A stretch of 27,272 bases of DNA. Source: a virus. This document shows positions 5,927 through 12,800 of the stretch, in pieces. The position numbers and the translations under genes are program-made. The stretch covers positions 1 to 27,272 of the IMG/VR virus record IMGVR_UViG_3300034019_000835; one strand, 5' to 3'. Position 1 is the first letter of the stretch. Each line of letters begins with the position of its first letter. Under the pieces are notes generated by a model that saw only the letters and a list, made by a program, of their open reading frames with translations, made no database searches and was not told the DNA's origin.

Positions 5927-7204
5927 ATGGCGATACGAGCAGCAAGAATCGAAATCTTTGGGTTTGCAAAAGAGCGTCGTGACGCATGGAAGGAGCTTGC
6001 TGTCGCATGTCAACGCATGACAAACAGGCTTTGGCAAGTGTGGCTTTGCCATCACGCGAATAATGGATCGGCGGATAAGCTTCGATCGCATTTCGATGCA
6101 TACAAAGCGTGGCAAGAAACAAAACGAGGCGATAAGCCGCAATGGCCATGCAAGGCAGTCGAAGAACCATTAACGAAATCAGCAGATGCAAGATCATTCT
6201 ACCGGATTATGTCGGCAGAGTTTTCAAGCGTTAATGTCCGAACGCGCGGACTGTTGACCAATGCTTGGCAGAGCAAGGTTAATACACGGAAGGCCGCTTC
6301 TGGGTCACTCCCTGGGTGGGTTTCAATTCTTTTTGGAAACGAGTCATTACCCTCGTTCACGCGACCGCAACCGATCCCCTTCGACCGCGACAACGCCAAG
6401 CTGTTCAAGCAAGGCGACAAGTACATTTGCGAGCTTCGCATTGAGAGACTTGCTGACGGGAAGAGTGTCGTTGAGCCGTGCGAATTGATGTTGGCAAAAA
6501 GAAAGTGTGCGTCCGTCCGATCCACTGTCGAAAAAATTATCGCTGGCGAATACGCATGGAAGGGGTCTTCGCTGATCTATGATCGCGGGAAATGGTTTGT
6601 CTCTATCGCTTACGAAATGCCGAACAAGGTCCGCGAGAAGTTGAGCGCCGACCGAGTGTTGTATGTGCGTCCTGCGAAAACAGGTCCGTGGCGAGTCGCA
6701 ATCAATGGACGTGGGTCGTGGCGGTTCGGTGGCAATGGCGCTCACGTAGAACACGCGCGACGAGCCATTATCAGAGAACGAAATAGTCGCAAGACACACT
6801 ATCGATGGTCTGGATCGAATCAGAAAGGTCACGGACGCAGGCGGGCGGATGCGGTGTGGACGAAACTTTCAAGTAGATGGAAGGATTTTACCAAGAGGTA
6901 CAACAACGAAGTCTCAAAGCAGGTTGTTAACCTTGCTATACGTGAGGGATGTGGTCGCATTGTGTATCTTCAACCCAGGGACGAAAACAGAGAGGGCCGG
7001 TACTTATCGACTGTTGGCAATGACAGGATATCGGCAATGAGTTGGGACTACTTTCAGTTCGGAACCATGTTAGCGTCGAAGTGTGAATCGGAGGGTATTG
7101 AGTATGGCAAAAAGCCGAAGCCGCCAAAGAAGCCCAAGGCTACCACCAACGGCGTGCGTGGCGTGCGGAAAGTTAGTGATCCAAAGCGTGGAGATGCAGC
7201 GTAA
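5927..7204 (+). CDS. Compact Cas12-like effector (type V, V-F/V-U class), RuvC-inactive
   Basis: A 425-aa RNA-guided-nuclease relative. The helical N-terminus (WKELAVACQRMTNRLWQVW) is followed by a beta-rich WED-type segment with 'IYDRGKWFVSIAYEMP' at 217-232. A RuvC-like half then holds the bridge-helix pattern 'GHGRRRADAVWTKLSSRWKD' (301-320) and 'NNEVSKQVVNLAIREGCGRIV' (326-346). Catalytic residues are lost. The RuvC-I position, normally G-(I/V)-D-L-G, reads Y-V-R-P-A (Arg248). The RuvC-II Glu reads Gln349 (IVYLQP). The chain then ends in a Lys/Pro-rich tail with no zinc finger or RuvC-III Asp. It should bind guide and DNA but not cut. The ATG at 5927 is chosen because an upstream ATG (5813) lies inside the tracrRNA; the ribosome-binding site is weak (TAGGGA). 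A dead TnpB derivative is the alternative, but the tracrRNA and array favour Cas12. Confidence 0.82.
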   Translation: MAIRAARIEIFGFAKERRDAWKELAVACQRMTNRLWQVWLCHHANNGSADKLRSHFDAYKAWQETKRGDKPQWPCKAVEEPLTKSADARSFYRIMSAEFSSVNVRTRGLLTNAWQSKVNTRKAASGSLPGWVSILFGNESLPSFTRPQPIPFDRDNAKLFKQGDKYICELRIERLADGKSVVEPCELMLAKRKCASVRSTVEKIIAGEYAWKGSSLIYDRGKWFVSIAYEMPNKVREKLSADRVLYVRPAKTGPWRVAINGRGSWRFGGNGAHVEHARRAIIRERNSRKTHYRWSGSNQKGHGRRRADAVWTKLSSRWKDFTKRYNNEVSKQVVNLAIREGCGRIVYLQPRDENREGRYLSTVGNDRISAMSWDYFQFGTMLASKCESEGIEYGKKPKPPKKPKATTNGVRGVRKVSDPKRGDAA

Positions 7205-7331
7205 GCGGCGGCTCCCAGTTTGTAAGTGTTGTGTTGTTTATCGAACGTTTTACGAGGAGTTACAAAATGGCAAGAGCAAAAAAATGGGAACTCAAAATGC
7301 ACGAAGCGAGGGAGTTGCGCAAGAAGGGTAG
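7104..7331 (+). CDS. Overlapping zinc-ribbon protein (75 aa)
   Basis: This reads in a different frame from the effector and starts at ATG 7104 with GGAGGG about 8 nt upstream, better than the effector's own ribosome site. The product begins MAKSRSRQRSPRLPPTACVA. It carries CxxC (CVAC), 18 residues, then CKCC, i.e. a four-cysteine zinc ribbon with a basic N-terminus, followed by 'YRTFYEEL'. It overlaps the effector 3' end by 101 nt and the next gene by 65 nt. Small zinc ribbons of this shape are common in phages as transcription or nucleic-acid-binding factors. An intact Cas12 has a zinc finger at just this place, so a +1 shifted remnant is an alternative, but no RuvC-III Asp follows. Confidence 0.55.
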   Translation: MAKSRSRQRSPRLPPTACVACGKLVIQSVEMQRKRRLPVCKCCVVYRTFYEELQNGKSKKMGTQNARSEGVAQEG

Positions 7332-7698
7332 CGAGTTGCTATTCGACAGAGTCGCTCTCCTGTCGGATTGCTACGAAGACGAGGACTTTCGGGCATGGCA
7401 CGCAGAGCACGGAACCAATGAACTCGATTTCCTAGATGAGGAGTTGAGCGATACTGCTGCATCGTTTTTGACATTACACGCAGTTTTAAAAGCGCATCCA
7501 GATCGCAATGACTGGACAAGGCACAACATCCGAGACCTCATCGCTGAGACGATAGAAATGGATAAGAAGCCGCGAGAGCGTCTTGTGCCTTCGTGGAAGG
7601 AAAAGTGTATCGCCGCTGAGAAGGAATGCGAGCGGCTACGTGTCGAGAACACAAGCCTCAAAGAGACGTTGAGCTTATGTGTGGGAGCCAGGGTCTAA
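7267..7698 (+). CDS. Coiled-coil protein between effector and array (143 aa)
   Basis: The start is ATG 7267 with GAGGAG 8 nt upstream. The product begins MARAKKWELKMHEARELRKK, has an acidic middle (CYEDEDFRAWHAEH, LDFLDEELSD) and ends in a leucine-heptad helix 'CERLRVENTSLKETLSLCV' that suggests a dimeric coiled coil. No family is recognised. It is co-directional with the effector and zinc ribbon, and its stop is 61 nt before the first CRISPR repeat. It is therefore a candidate accessory factor for the system, for instance a dimeric partner or silencing factor. That role is inference from position only. Confidence 0.75.
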   Translation: MARAKKWELKMHEARELRKKGSELLFDRVALLSDCYEDEDFRAWHAEHGTNELDFLDEELSDTAASFLTLHAVLKAHPDRNDWTRHNIRDLIAETIEMDKKPRERLVPSWKEKCIAAEKECERLRVENTSLKETLSLCVGARV

Positions 7699-7728
7699 CT
7701 CTAGCCTCTCGCGAAAGGTGATTTGAAC

Positions 7729-7758
7729 CCTGCGTTTTCGTTTATGGAAACGTAGGGC
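7729..7758 (+). promoter_or_regulatory. Leader hairpin before the first CRISPR repeat
   Basis: CCCTGCGTTT pairs with AAACGTAGGG (one G-U) across a loop of about 9 nt, immediately before repeat 1. There is no T-run, so it is not a good terminator. It may be leader structure or an integration-host site. A poor promoter-like pair (TTTCGT, 17 nt, TATAGC) overlaps it and repeat 1. Confidence 0.35.
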
Positions 7759-7759
7759 T

Positions 7760-8511
7760 ATAGCAGTGAAGTTAAGAAACAAAGAACGATGCAAGGGGCA
7801 CAAAGACCTCGTCAGTCGCTCGCTTCATCTTGACCGCAGTGAAGTTAATAAACAAAGAACGATGCAAGCAACAGCCCATTCGAGTAACTCCACCTTGTCT
7901 TCACACCGCAGTGAAGTTAATAAACAAAGAACGATGCAAGTAGACTGTAGACGGCTAATTCGGGATAAATTGCTGGACCGCAATGAAGTTAAGAAACAAA
8001 GAACGATGCAAGACTGGCTTCTCGCTTTTCATCGCGTGACGATCAGTACCGCAGTGAAGTTAATAAACAAAGAACGATGCAAGAGGCTGATCCCCGAAAA
8101 CCGGAAACCTGAACCACCGCAGTGAAGTTAATAAACAAAGAACGATGCAAGGTGACAAGTGCAGACATTTCATTTTGGGGGTTGAATGACCGCAGTGAAC
8201 TCAACAACCAAAAAACGATGCAAGGTTAGAGCGCAACTTCTGTAAAGTGGACGCTGACACAGCAGCGGATTAAAAGACCAAAGAGCGATGCAGAGGAGGT
8301 GAGTAGATGAGCAGACGAAAGGAACAGACCTTCGCGAATTTAACAACCAAAAAACGATGCAAGAACCGAGGTTACAACGATTGTGCTGGGAATCCGCCGA
8401 AACCGCAGTGAATTTAAGGACCAAAGAACGATGCAATCCACCGGCGTTACTACCAAAGAAAGACGCAAGACGCAGACCATACCGTAGCGAAGAACTAAAA
8501 CACGATGCAAA
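7760..8511 (+). CRISPR. CRISPR array, 11 repeats and 10 spacers
   Basis: The 36-bp repeat starts ACCGCAGTGAAGTTAATAAA and ends CAAAGAACGATGCAAG. Copies start at 7760, 7833, 7905, 7977, 8048, 8116, 8189, 8259, 8328, 8402 and 8476. Spacers are 32-38 bp (37, 36, 36, 35, 32, 37, 34, 33, 38, 38), all different. Copies 2, 3, 5 and 6 are identical to consensus. Copy 1 differs at its 5' end and copy 4 by two bases. Copy 7 has five changes, and copies 8, 9 and 11 are strongly degenerate, always keeping the CGATGCA end. Conservation therefore decays away from the effector, so the leader is on the 7699-7759 side and transcription runs rightward like the effector and tracrRNA. No adaptation genes (cas1, cas2, cas4) are in the window. 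Confidence 0.96.
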
Positions 8512-8533
8512 ACACACAACACGGAGGTGCCGC

Positions 8534-8935
8534 ATGGCACGGACGCCACTTTTACTTTTCGTTTCAGCTTGCTTCGGAAACGACGTTGACATCGCCGAGC
8601 AACACTCGATGGACATGCTGGAGTTGAACACGGTGTACGATCGCGAGTGTAAGCCGGTGTTTGTCCAAGTGATCGCGTGGCGGTACATGGATGAGGACAA
8701 CGGCAAGCGGCACAACTGGGGGTGGCGAATGGTTTCCACGCAGCAGGATCTGCCTGTTCGCTGCGGTGGAAGCTGGACGGTAACGGTCTACGAGGCAAGC
8801 CGTGTTGTTAAGGTAACAGCGCCTTATCTTAGGCGATCTTGGACCCAAACGGATCCAGAGCGCGAGGATACTCGGGACTGGTGGCGAGGTGAGGCACCGA
8901 ACGTTTTTCAGAGTCAATCACTTGAAGTTCGGTAG
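8534..8935 (+). CDS. Hypothetical protein (133 aa)
   Basis: The ATG at 8534 has GGAGGT 6 nt upstream and follows the last CRISPR repeat by 22 nt. The product begins MARTPLLLFVSACFGNDVDI; the hydrophobic start is short and not a clear signal peptide. The rest is strand-rich with many Trp (YMDEDNGKRHNWGWRMVS) and ends VFQSQSLEVR. No family is recognised. It is followed 11 nt later by the replication initiator gene, so it heads the replication operon and may be unrelated to CRISPR. The in-frame extension upstream runs through the array and is not coding. Confidence 0.72.
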   Translation: MARTPLLLFVSACFGNDVDIAEQHSMDMLELNTVYDRECKPVFVQVIAWRYMDEDNGKRHNWGWRMVSTQQDLPVRCGGSWTVTVYEASRVVKVTAPYLRRSWTQTDPEREDTRDWWRGEAPNVFQSQSLEVR

Positions 8936-8946
8936 GAAGGACGCAA

Positions 8947-9696
8947 ATGGCCAAGCGATTCACCGAGACGCTGAAATGGGACGATAAGTGGTTTCGCTCT
9001 TTGCGACCGGAGTACAAGTTGGCTTGGATGTACATGCTCGATAAATGCGATGCAGCGGGAGTGCTTGAAATAGACGAGGATTTGGCCAACTTTCAAATTG
9101 GTGTCGCGGTCGACTGGGGGGATTTCTGCAAGGCGTGCGACACTCGGCTCATATCCTTGGCGGGCGGTAAAAAATGGTGCGTAGTTAAGTTCATCGAATA
9201 TCAGTACGGAAAAATTTCCGAGTCTTGCCGAGCGCACAATCCAGTGTTTGCCTTGCTTCGCAAGCATGGGCTCTTAGAACGGCAACCAAACGAAAAACCC
9301 AAAGCAAAAAAGCCAAAAGAAAGTGCTGGAGAAGCGTCCGTCAAAAAGTATTCCGAAGAGTTTGAGGCGTTTTGGAATGCGTACCCACAAGTGCGGCGAG
9401 TGAATAAAGCAGAGGCTGCGAAGGCTTGGCAAAAAGCGGTCAAACTCGTCTCGGCTGAGGTACTGATTGAATCGGCGAGGGAATACGGCGAAAGTCCGCT
9501 AGGCTCTGGCGAGTTTTCCTGCATGCCCGCAACGTTTTTGAATCGCAAAAGGTGGGAAGACGATCGTGCAGCATGGCAGCGATCAGACCAGAAGAAGACC
9601 TTCGCGCAGATTCGGGACGAAAACACCGACTCAGCAGGCGAGAGATTTGAGGAGCGTTGGCGGAACAGCATGGGATTACTGGAGGGGCTGGAATGA
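8947..9696 (+). CDS. Phage replication initiation protein (O/DnaD-like)
   Basis: A 249-aa protein. The N-terminal half (MAKRFTETLKWDDKWFRSLR, 'KLAWMYMLDKCDAAGVLEID', 'KKWCVVKFIEYQYGKISES') is the winged-helix domain typical of phage replisome organisers. A Lys-rich linker near residue 120 is followed by 'YSEEFEAFWNAYPQVRRVNK' and '...CMPATFLNRKRWEDD', the C-terminal module that recruits helicase or loader. The ribosome site is GGAAGGA. Its stop overlaps the next ATG (ATGA). Together with the next gene it should load the host replicative helicase at the phage origin. I did not locate origin iterons inside it. Confidence 0.85.
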   Translation: MAKRFTETLKWDDKWFRSLRPEYKLAWMYMLDKCDAAGVLEIDEDLANFQIGVAVDWGDFCKACDTRLISLAGGKKWCVVKFIEYQYGKISESCRAHNPVFALLRKHGLLERQPNEKPKAKKPKESAGEASVKKYSEEFEAFWNAYPQVRRVNKAEAAKAWQKAVKLVSAEVLIESAREYGESPLGSGEFSCMPATFLNRKRWEDDRAAWQRSDQKKTFAQIRDENTDSAGERFEERWRNSMGLLEGLE

Positions 9697-10307
9697 ACAT
9701 CAAAGATTTTCGTACCACGATCGCCGCGCTCCACAAAGCGTTCGGCGTTGAAGCAACGGAAGCCTCATACGACGGCTACCTGATGGGGCTGGCGGATTTG
9801 AGTGTTGACGACCTTCAGAGAGCGGTGTTGCTGGCGATCAGGGAGCGGAGCGTGCTGCCCAAGCCTTACGACCTTCGAAAGCTGGTCGGAAAGTCTACAT
9901 CGGCAGAAGATCGCTCTGTAGCCGCCTGGAATGACGTACAGCGAGCGCTGAGGCATGGATGCTACAAAACCATCGACTTTCAGGACAAGGTCTGTAACGC
10001 CGTTATGCGCAATTTGGGAGGTTGGCCGAATTTCTGCTCTCGTTTCTCCGGCGCGGAGGAAGAAAAGTGGGTGCGGCAGGAATTTCTGAAAGCGTACCAG
10101 TCGTTTGCGGCATCTGGGATTTCTACGGAATTGGCCAAGCCAGTCCCTGGGTTGTCTGAGGAGGAGGTCGTAGACGGCAAACTTGTTGCGCCGGTGCCGA
10201 GATTGATTCGGTGCGAACCGGAGCGAGCCAAGTTGTCCGAGCAGTCCGTTCGGTCAATTGGCGTATCCTCATCAATCGTGAAACTGATTGGAGAGTCAGG
10301 TGGATGA
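9693..10307 (+). CDS. DUF6475-like replication protein (probable helicase-loader role)
   Basis: A 204-aa protein starting MNIKDFRTTIAALHKAFGVE at an ATG with GGAGGGG about 6 nt upstream, overlapping the initiator stop. The N-terminal helices ('YLMGLADLSVDDLQRAVLLA') contact a C-terminal block 'AAWNDVQRALRHGCYKTIDF' through 'NLGGWPNFCSRFSGAEEEKW'. That block is the pattern of the DUF6475 proteins found after phage initiators. Probable role in helicase recruitment, by position. The C-terminal tail is unstructured. Confidence 0.75.
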   Translation: MNIKDFRTTIAALHKAFGVEATEASYDGYLMGLADLSVDDLQRAVLLAIRERSVLPKPYDLRKLVGKSTSAEDRSVAAWNDVQRALRHGCYKTIDFQDKVCNAVMRNLGGWPNFCSRFSGAEEEKWVRQEFLKAYQSFAASGISTELAKPVPGLSEEEVVDGKLVAPVPRLIRCEPERAKLSEQSVRSIGVSSSIVKLIGESGG

Positions 10308-10488
10308 TGAGCACATCATTGAAATTGTCATCGAACGCGCCGCAATGAGGCAATTTGATGGCGGTGCAGATGCAGATACCGCATTCAAGCTAGCTTTTTA
10401 CGAAATCAAACGGCTGCACAATATCACACGGATGCCGGAAATTCTGTGCGAGGAGATGAGAGCGGTTATGGAAAGGCTGTTGAAATGA
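10300..10488 (+). CDS. Hypothetical small protein (62 aa)
   Basis: GTG start at 10300, overlapping the previous stop, with GGAGAG 4-5 nt upstream; the product begins (M)DDEHIIEIVIERAAMRQFDG. A TTG at 10288 is an alternative. Helical, slightly acidic, no recognised domain. Its stop overlaps the resolvase ATG (ATGA), so it is translated within the replication operon. Confidence 0.6.
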   Translation: MDDEHIIEIVIERAAMRQFDGGADADTAFKLAFYEIKRLHNITRMPEILCEEMRAVMERLLK

Positions 10489-10937
10489 TTATCGGGATCG
10501 ATCCTGGGCCAAGTGAACATGCGTTGGTATGGTTCGATGGAGTTCGTGTGGTTCGATGCGAAAATCTCCACACGGAAAACGCAATCGAAGCGATCACCGG
10601 ACAAACGTGCTTTCCAATTGCCTGCGAGATCGTCGAATGTTTCGGAATGCCAGTTGGTCGTGAGGTGTTCCAAACGGTGTTGCAGATCGGGAGGCTGCAT
10701 CAGGTCGCTAGTTGGATGCGGCTAATCCCCAGACGCGACATCAAATTGCACCTGTGCGGTACAGCTCGCGCAAAAGATCCAAATGTAAGACAAGCGTTGA
10801 TAGATAAGGTTGGCGCTGTCGGAACGAAGCGTGATCCAGGCCCGTGTTATGGTGTTTCCAATCACTTGTGGTCTGCGCTGGCTGTCGCGGTTACTGCGTT
10901 TGACAACGAAGCCACAAAGAACGAATGGAGAATCTAA
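10485..10937 (+). CDS. RuvC-like Holliday-junction resolvase
   Basis: A 150-aa RNase H-fold nuclease. It begins MIIGIDPGPSEHALVWFDG, with the first catalytic Asp in IGIDPG. The second acidic residue is in 'IACEIVECFGMPVG', and a C-terminal motif 'DPGPCYGVSNHLWSALAVAV' carries the last metal-binding residues. The size matches short phage RuvC-type resolvases, which resolve branched DNA before packaging. It starts at ATG 10485 overlapping the previous stop. Unlike the Cas12-like protein in this window, its RuvC acidic residues are intact. Confidence 0.85.
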   Translation: MIIGIDPGPSEHALVWFDGVRVVRCENLHTENAIEAITGQTCFPIACEIVECFGMPVGREVFQTVLQIGRLHQVASWMRLIPRRDIKLHLCGTARAKDPNVRQALIDKVGAVGTKRDPGPCYGVSNHLWSALAVAVTAFDNEATKNEWRI

Positions 10938-11260
10938 TGTATCAGTACAAATGCGCAATCCTAAAGGTAATCGACGGTGATACCGTTGACGTTGCGACCG
11001 ATCTTGGATTTGACATCAGGCTCAACATGCGGGTGCGGTTGGCTGGCATTGATGCGCCGGAAATGAATACCGCAGAGGGCAAGGCGGCGCGTCTCTGGCT
11101 GATTGATGCGATGCCGGTGGAGAGTGAATGGACGCTGGAGACGGTCAAGGATCGGCGAGAGAAGTACGGTCGCTACCTGGGAGAATTTCGGCAGACCCAA
11201 GGCAAGACCATTAACCAGATGATCGTCGAAGCAGGTCACGCAATTGAAAAGCAGTGGTGA
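10937..11260 (+). CDS. Staphylococcal-nuclease-like (thermonuclease) protein
   Basis: A 107-aa protein starting MYQYKCAILKVIDGDTVDVA. Family residues are in place: 'DGDT' (Asp), 'MRVRLAGIDAPE' (Arg and Glu of the active site) and 'RREKYGRYLG' (second Arg). It is shorter than secreted nucleases and has no signal peptide, so it is intracellular, possibly for host-DNA breakdown. ATG 10937 is chosen over 10925 because GGAG lies 5 nt upstream and it abuts the resolvase stop (TAATG). Last gene of the rightward replication operon; the next gene is convergent. Confidence 0.88.
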   Translation: MYQYKCAILKVIDGDTVDVATDLGFDIRLNMRVRLAGIDAPEMNTAEGKAARLWLIDAMPVESEWTLETVKDRREKYGRYLGEFRQTQGKTINQMIVEAGHAIEKQW

Positions 11261-11348
11261 GAAAAGCCCACCCCCCCCGCGTAGGCTTGCGCCGCAGCTT
11301 GCTGAGGGCTGCACGAGGGGAGTGGAGGAGGCACATAGTGTAATCTGA
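11261..11348. other. Convergent intergenic stretch with C-run
   Basis: Lies between the stops of the nuclease gene and the leftward operon. It contains an 8-9 nt C-run near 11269 and GC-rich short inverted repeats, but no clear stem with a T-tail. No gene seen. Confidence 0.4.
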
Positions 11349-11711
11349 CTATTCGTCTTCATCGTCAAGTTCATCAGCATACTTGCCAGATCTGATTTCT
11401 TCTTCGTACTTTAGCAGGCGCTGCAGCTCCTCAGAATCGAAAGCATGATCTCCCATCGTGCCCAACAGTTGCTTGATAGCTGCCAAACGATCTTCTTCCG
11501 TGGCTAATTCCTCTGGCGTTTCGCAGCACCCATCGAATGTACATTCCATTTCATGCATCAGTAAGGCTGCGATCAGGACGTCGCGTTGCCATACATCCCC
11601 CAGGATATTGCGATAGGCATGTGCCCACTTTTCAGCCGACGCGATACGCCCGCTTGTTACCACTCCGTTTTCAATTCGCTCTTGCGTGATCCTGTAGATT
11701 GCTTTGCTCAC
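11349..11711 (-). CDS. Hypothetical acidic protein (120 aa)
   Basis: GTG at 11711 with AAGGAG 8 nt upstream; the product begins (M)SKAIYRITQERIENGVVTSG and ends 'GKYADELDDEDE', strongly acidic. The middle is helical (EKWAHAYRNILGDVWQRDVL). No family is recognised. It is the last gene of the leftward operon. Its 5' end lies inside the small lipoprotein gene in another frame (11671-11841). Confidence 0.72.
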   Translation of the reverse strand: MSKAIYRITQERIENGVVTSGRIASAEKWAHAYRNILGDVWQRDVLIAALLMHEMECTFDGCCETPEELATEEDRLAAIKQLLGTMGDHAFDSEELQRLLKYEEEIRSGKYADELDDEDE

Positions 11712-11841
11712 ATCCAGTCTCCTTCTCAAACTCAAAACTCACCGAAGGCTCACCGTTGACCCTCGTGACTACTACCCTGGCTCGTTGCCCAGCGCAACCG
11801 CAGGACAACACAATTGCGACCACCAAAATCCATTTTTTCAC
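11671..11841 (-). CDS. Small lipoprotein (56 aa), overlapping gene
   Basis: GTG at 11841 with GGAGGAAG about 6 nt upstream. The product begins (M)KKWILVVAIVLSCGCAGQR: a Lys-Lys start, a hydrophobic core and a lipobox LSCGC, so it should be exported and lipidated. The remaining residues (ARVVVTRVNGEPSVSFEFEK...) form a short strand-rich tail. Its 3' 41 nt overlap the next gene in another frame. Small phage lipoproteins include Rz1-type spanins and superinfection-exclusion factors; no overlap with an Rz-like gene is seen, so exclusion is the likelier guess. Confidence 0.65.
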   Translation of the reverse strand: MKKWILVVAIVLSCGCAGQRARVVVTRVNGEPSVSFEFEKETGCEQSNLQDHARAN

Positions 11842-12059
11842 GATACTTCCTCCCCTGATTGTTTACCGTCCTCGATGATCTCGAAGCTAAGCCCTTCGAT
11901 CAACAGCGAGCAAGTACCGTCGCCCGCCATCATCGTTCGCTTGCCGATGTACTGGTCGCGGATGCTATCCCAGTCAGGAAGATCCGTTCGTTCGGTCGTC
12001 CATGTCCCCCGGTTATCGGGATGGATTGCTTCGTATTCAGACAGTGTGATGGTTCTCAC
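11838..12059 (-). CDS. Hypothetical protein (73 aa)
   Basis: GTG at 12059 with GAGG about 7 nt upstream, overlapping the previous stop (GTGA); the product begins (M)RTITLSEYEAIHPDNRGTWT. An ATG at 12089 is an alternative. Mixed alpha/beta composition and an acidic C-terminus 'IIEDGKQSGEEVS'; no recognised family. It overlaps the lipoprotein start by 4 nt. Confidence 0.65.
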   Translation of the reverse strand: MRTITLSEYEAIHPDNRGTWTTERTDLPDWDSIRDQYIGKRTMMAGDGTCSLLIEGLSFEIIEDGKQSGEEVS

Positions 12060-12364
12060 AGTGCAGCCTCGTGTTCGGGTGTCGCCCATGAGTATGCGTA
12101 GGCGATGGATAACTGGTGTTTCATTGTTTCTTCATGCCCACTTCCCATTGCTGCCATGCACTCGACATGATCCGCGCTGAGATAAGTATGCTTGTTCTTC
12201 GCAAGGTAGTGGCTTGCCTCTTGGAGTTTCCTCCAAACGTGTTCAGCTCCAGGCCAATCACCATCACCCTTGGGTAGTTCGGCTTGCCTCTGCTCAACTG
12301 GTGACGGTCCCATCGGCTTGATCGGCTGATTGTTTTCCCAGAATACACTTGCTGCCCTTGCCAT
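12056..12364 (-). CDS. Hypothetical protein (102 aa)
   Basis: ATG 12364 with AAGGAG 7 nt upstream; the product begins MARAASVFWENNQPIKPMGP. The C-terminal half is helical and His-rich (EASHYLAKNKHTYLSADHVE, SGHEETMKHQLSIAYAYSW). No family is recognised. An 88-nt leader with two hairpins separates it from the upstream gene. Confidence 0.7.
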   Translation of the reverse strand: MARAASVFWENNQPIKPMGPSPVEQRQAELPKGDGDWPGAEHVWRKLQEASHYLAKNKHTYLSADHVECMAAMGSGHEETMKHQLSIAYAYSWATPEHEAAL

Positions 12365-12452
12365 AATAAATCTCCTTGTGGTGTTGTGTTCCTGCGACGT
12401 TGCAGGAATGCGCCCTGGCCAGACCAGAGCGCGATCCCGAAACGTAGCGTGG
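12365..12452 (-). promoter_or_regulatory. Structured mRNA leader
   Basis: Two short hairpins can be drawn on the minus strand: CTGG/CCAG around TCTGG and TTCCTGC-AACGTC-GCAGGAA. The second precedes the AAGGAG of the downstream gene by about 13 nt. The GCAACGTCGC element is shared with the leader at 13888-13985. Confidence 0.4.
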
Positions 12453-12800
12453 TTACAGTCCGATGCATTCGCCGTCCGCGCTCCAATGGATGCCATCAAT
12501 CCATTTCGACTTGCCGCCGATCATGGCCGCGCGCTCGGCCTTGGTAAATGTCCCAAGGCATCGCGCAAGGTGCTCAACCGTATCGCGATAGTACGTTTGG
12601 GCACCATCAAGGACGATGCAACCCTCACCCTTAGCCCAAATCAATATTGAATTGTCGGCAAAGTAGTCAACTGAGTAGTTTTCATGGCTGACTCCATTCT
12701 GAGCATTGGCACCCAGAAACACGCGCCCTCCCGAGGGATCGAGCCTTAGCAGTCGTTCGGCCATCGTACGCGCTTCGCTTATTGCGGTTGCTGTGGTCAT
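12453..12800 (-). CDS. Hypothetical protein (115 aa)
   Basis: ATG 12800 with AAGGAG 7 nt upstream; the product begins MTTATAISEARTMAERLLRL and continues with strands typical of a small alpha/beta domain (NYSVDYFADNSILIWAKGEG, VLDGAQTYYRDTVEHLARCL). No family is recognised. The start overlaps the upstream gene's stop (ATGA). Confidence 0.7.
   Translation of the reverse strand: MTTATAISEARTMAERLLRLDPSGGRVFLGANAQNGVSHENYSVDYFADNSILIWAKGEGCIVLDGAQTYYRDTVEHLARCLGTFTKAERAAMIGGKSKWIDGIHWSADGECIGL

Noticed and set aside
5174-6142. A 322-aa open frame on the minus strand
   Set aside because: It runs antisense through the winged-helix gene, tracrRNA and effector, has no ribosome site and Cys/Ser/Arg-rich shadow composition.
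5927-7204. Interpretation as a transposon (IS200/IS605) TnpB
   Set aside because: No TnpA, no transposon ends or omegaRNA-like end were seen, while a tracrRNA and CRISPR array are adjacent. A TnpB origin of the family remains possible.
8013-8047. Spacer 4 sharing TCATCGCGTGA with the portal gene (about 21764)
   Set aside because: An 11-base match is expected several times by chance for ten spacers against both strands of this window; the flanks do not match.
7766-8125. A 119-aa repeat-containing open frame
   Set aside because: It is the CRISPR array read in one frame; the repeated KLINKERCK peptides are translated repeats.
8295-8327. Spacer 8 sharing GTAGATGAG with the start of the 21443 gene
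   Set aside because: Only 9 consecutive bases; chance level.
12600-12620. GGACGATGCAAC as another CRISPR-repeat relic
   Set aside because: Only the ACGATGCAA core matches and it lies within a well-supported leftward gene; no further repeat similarity.
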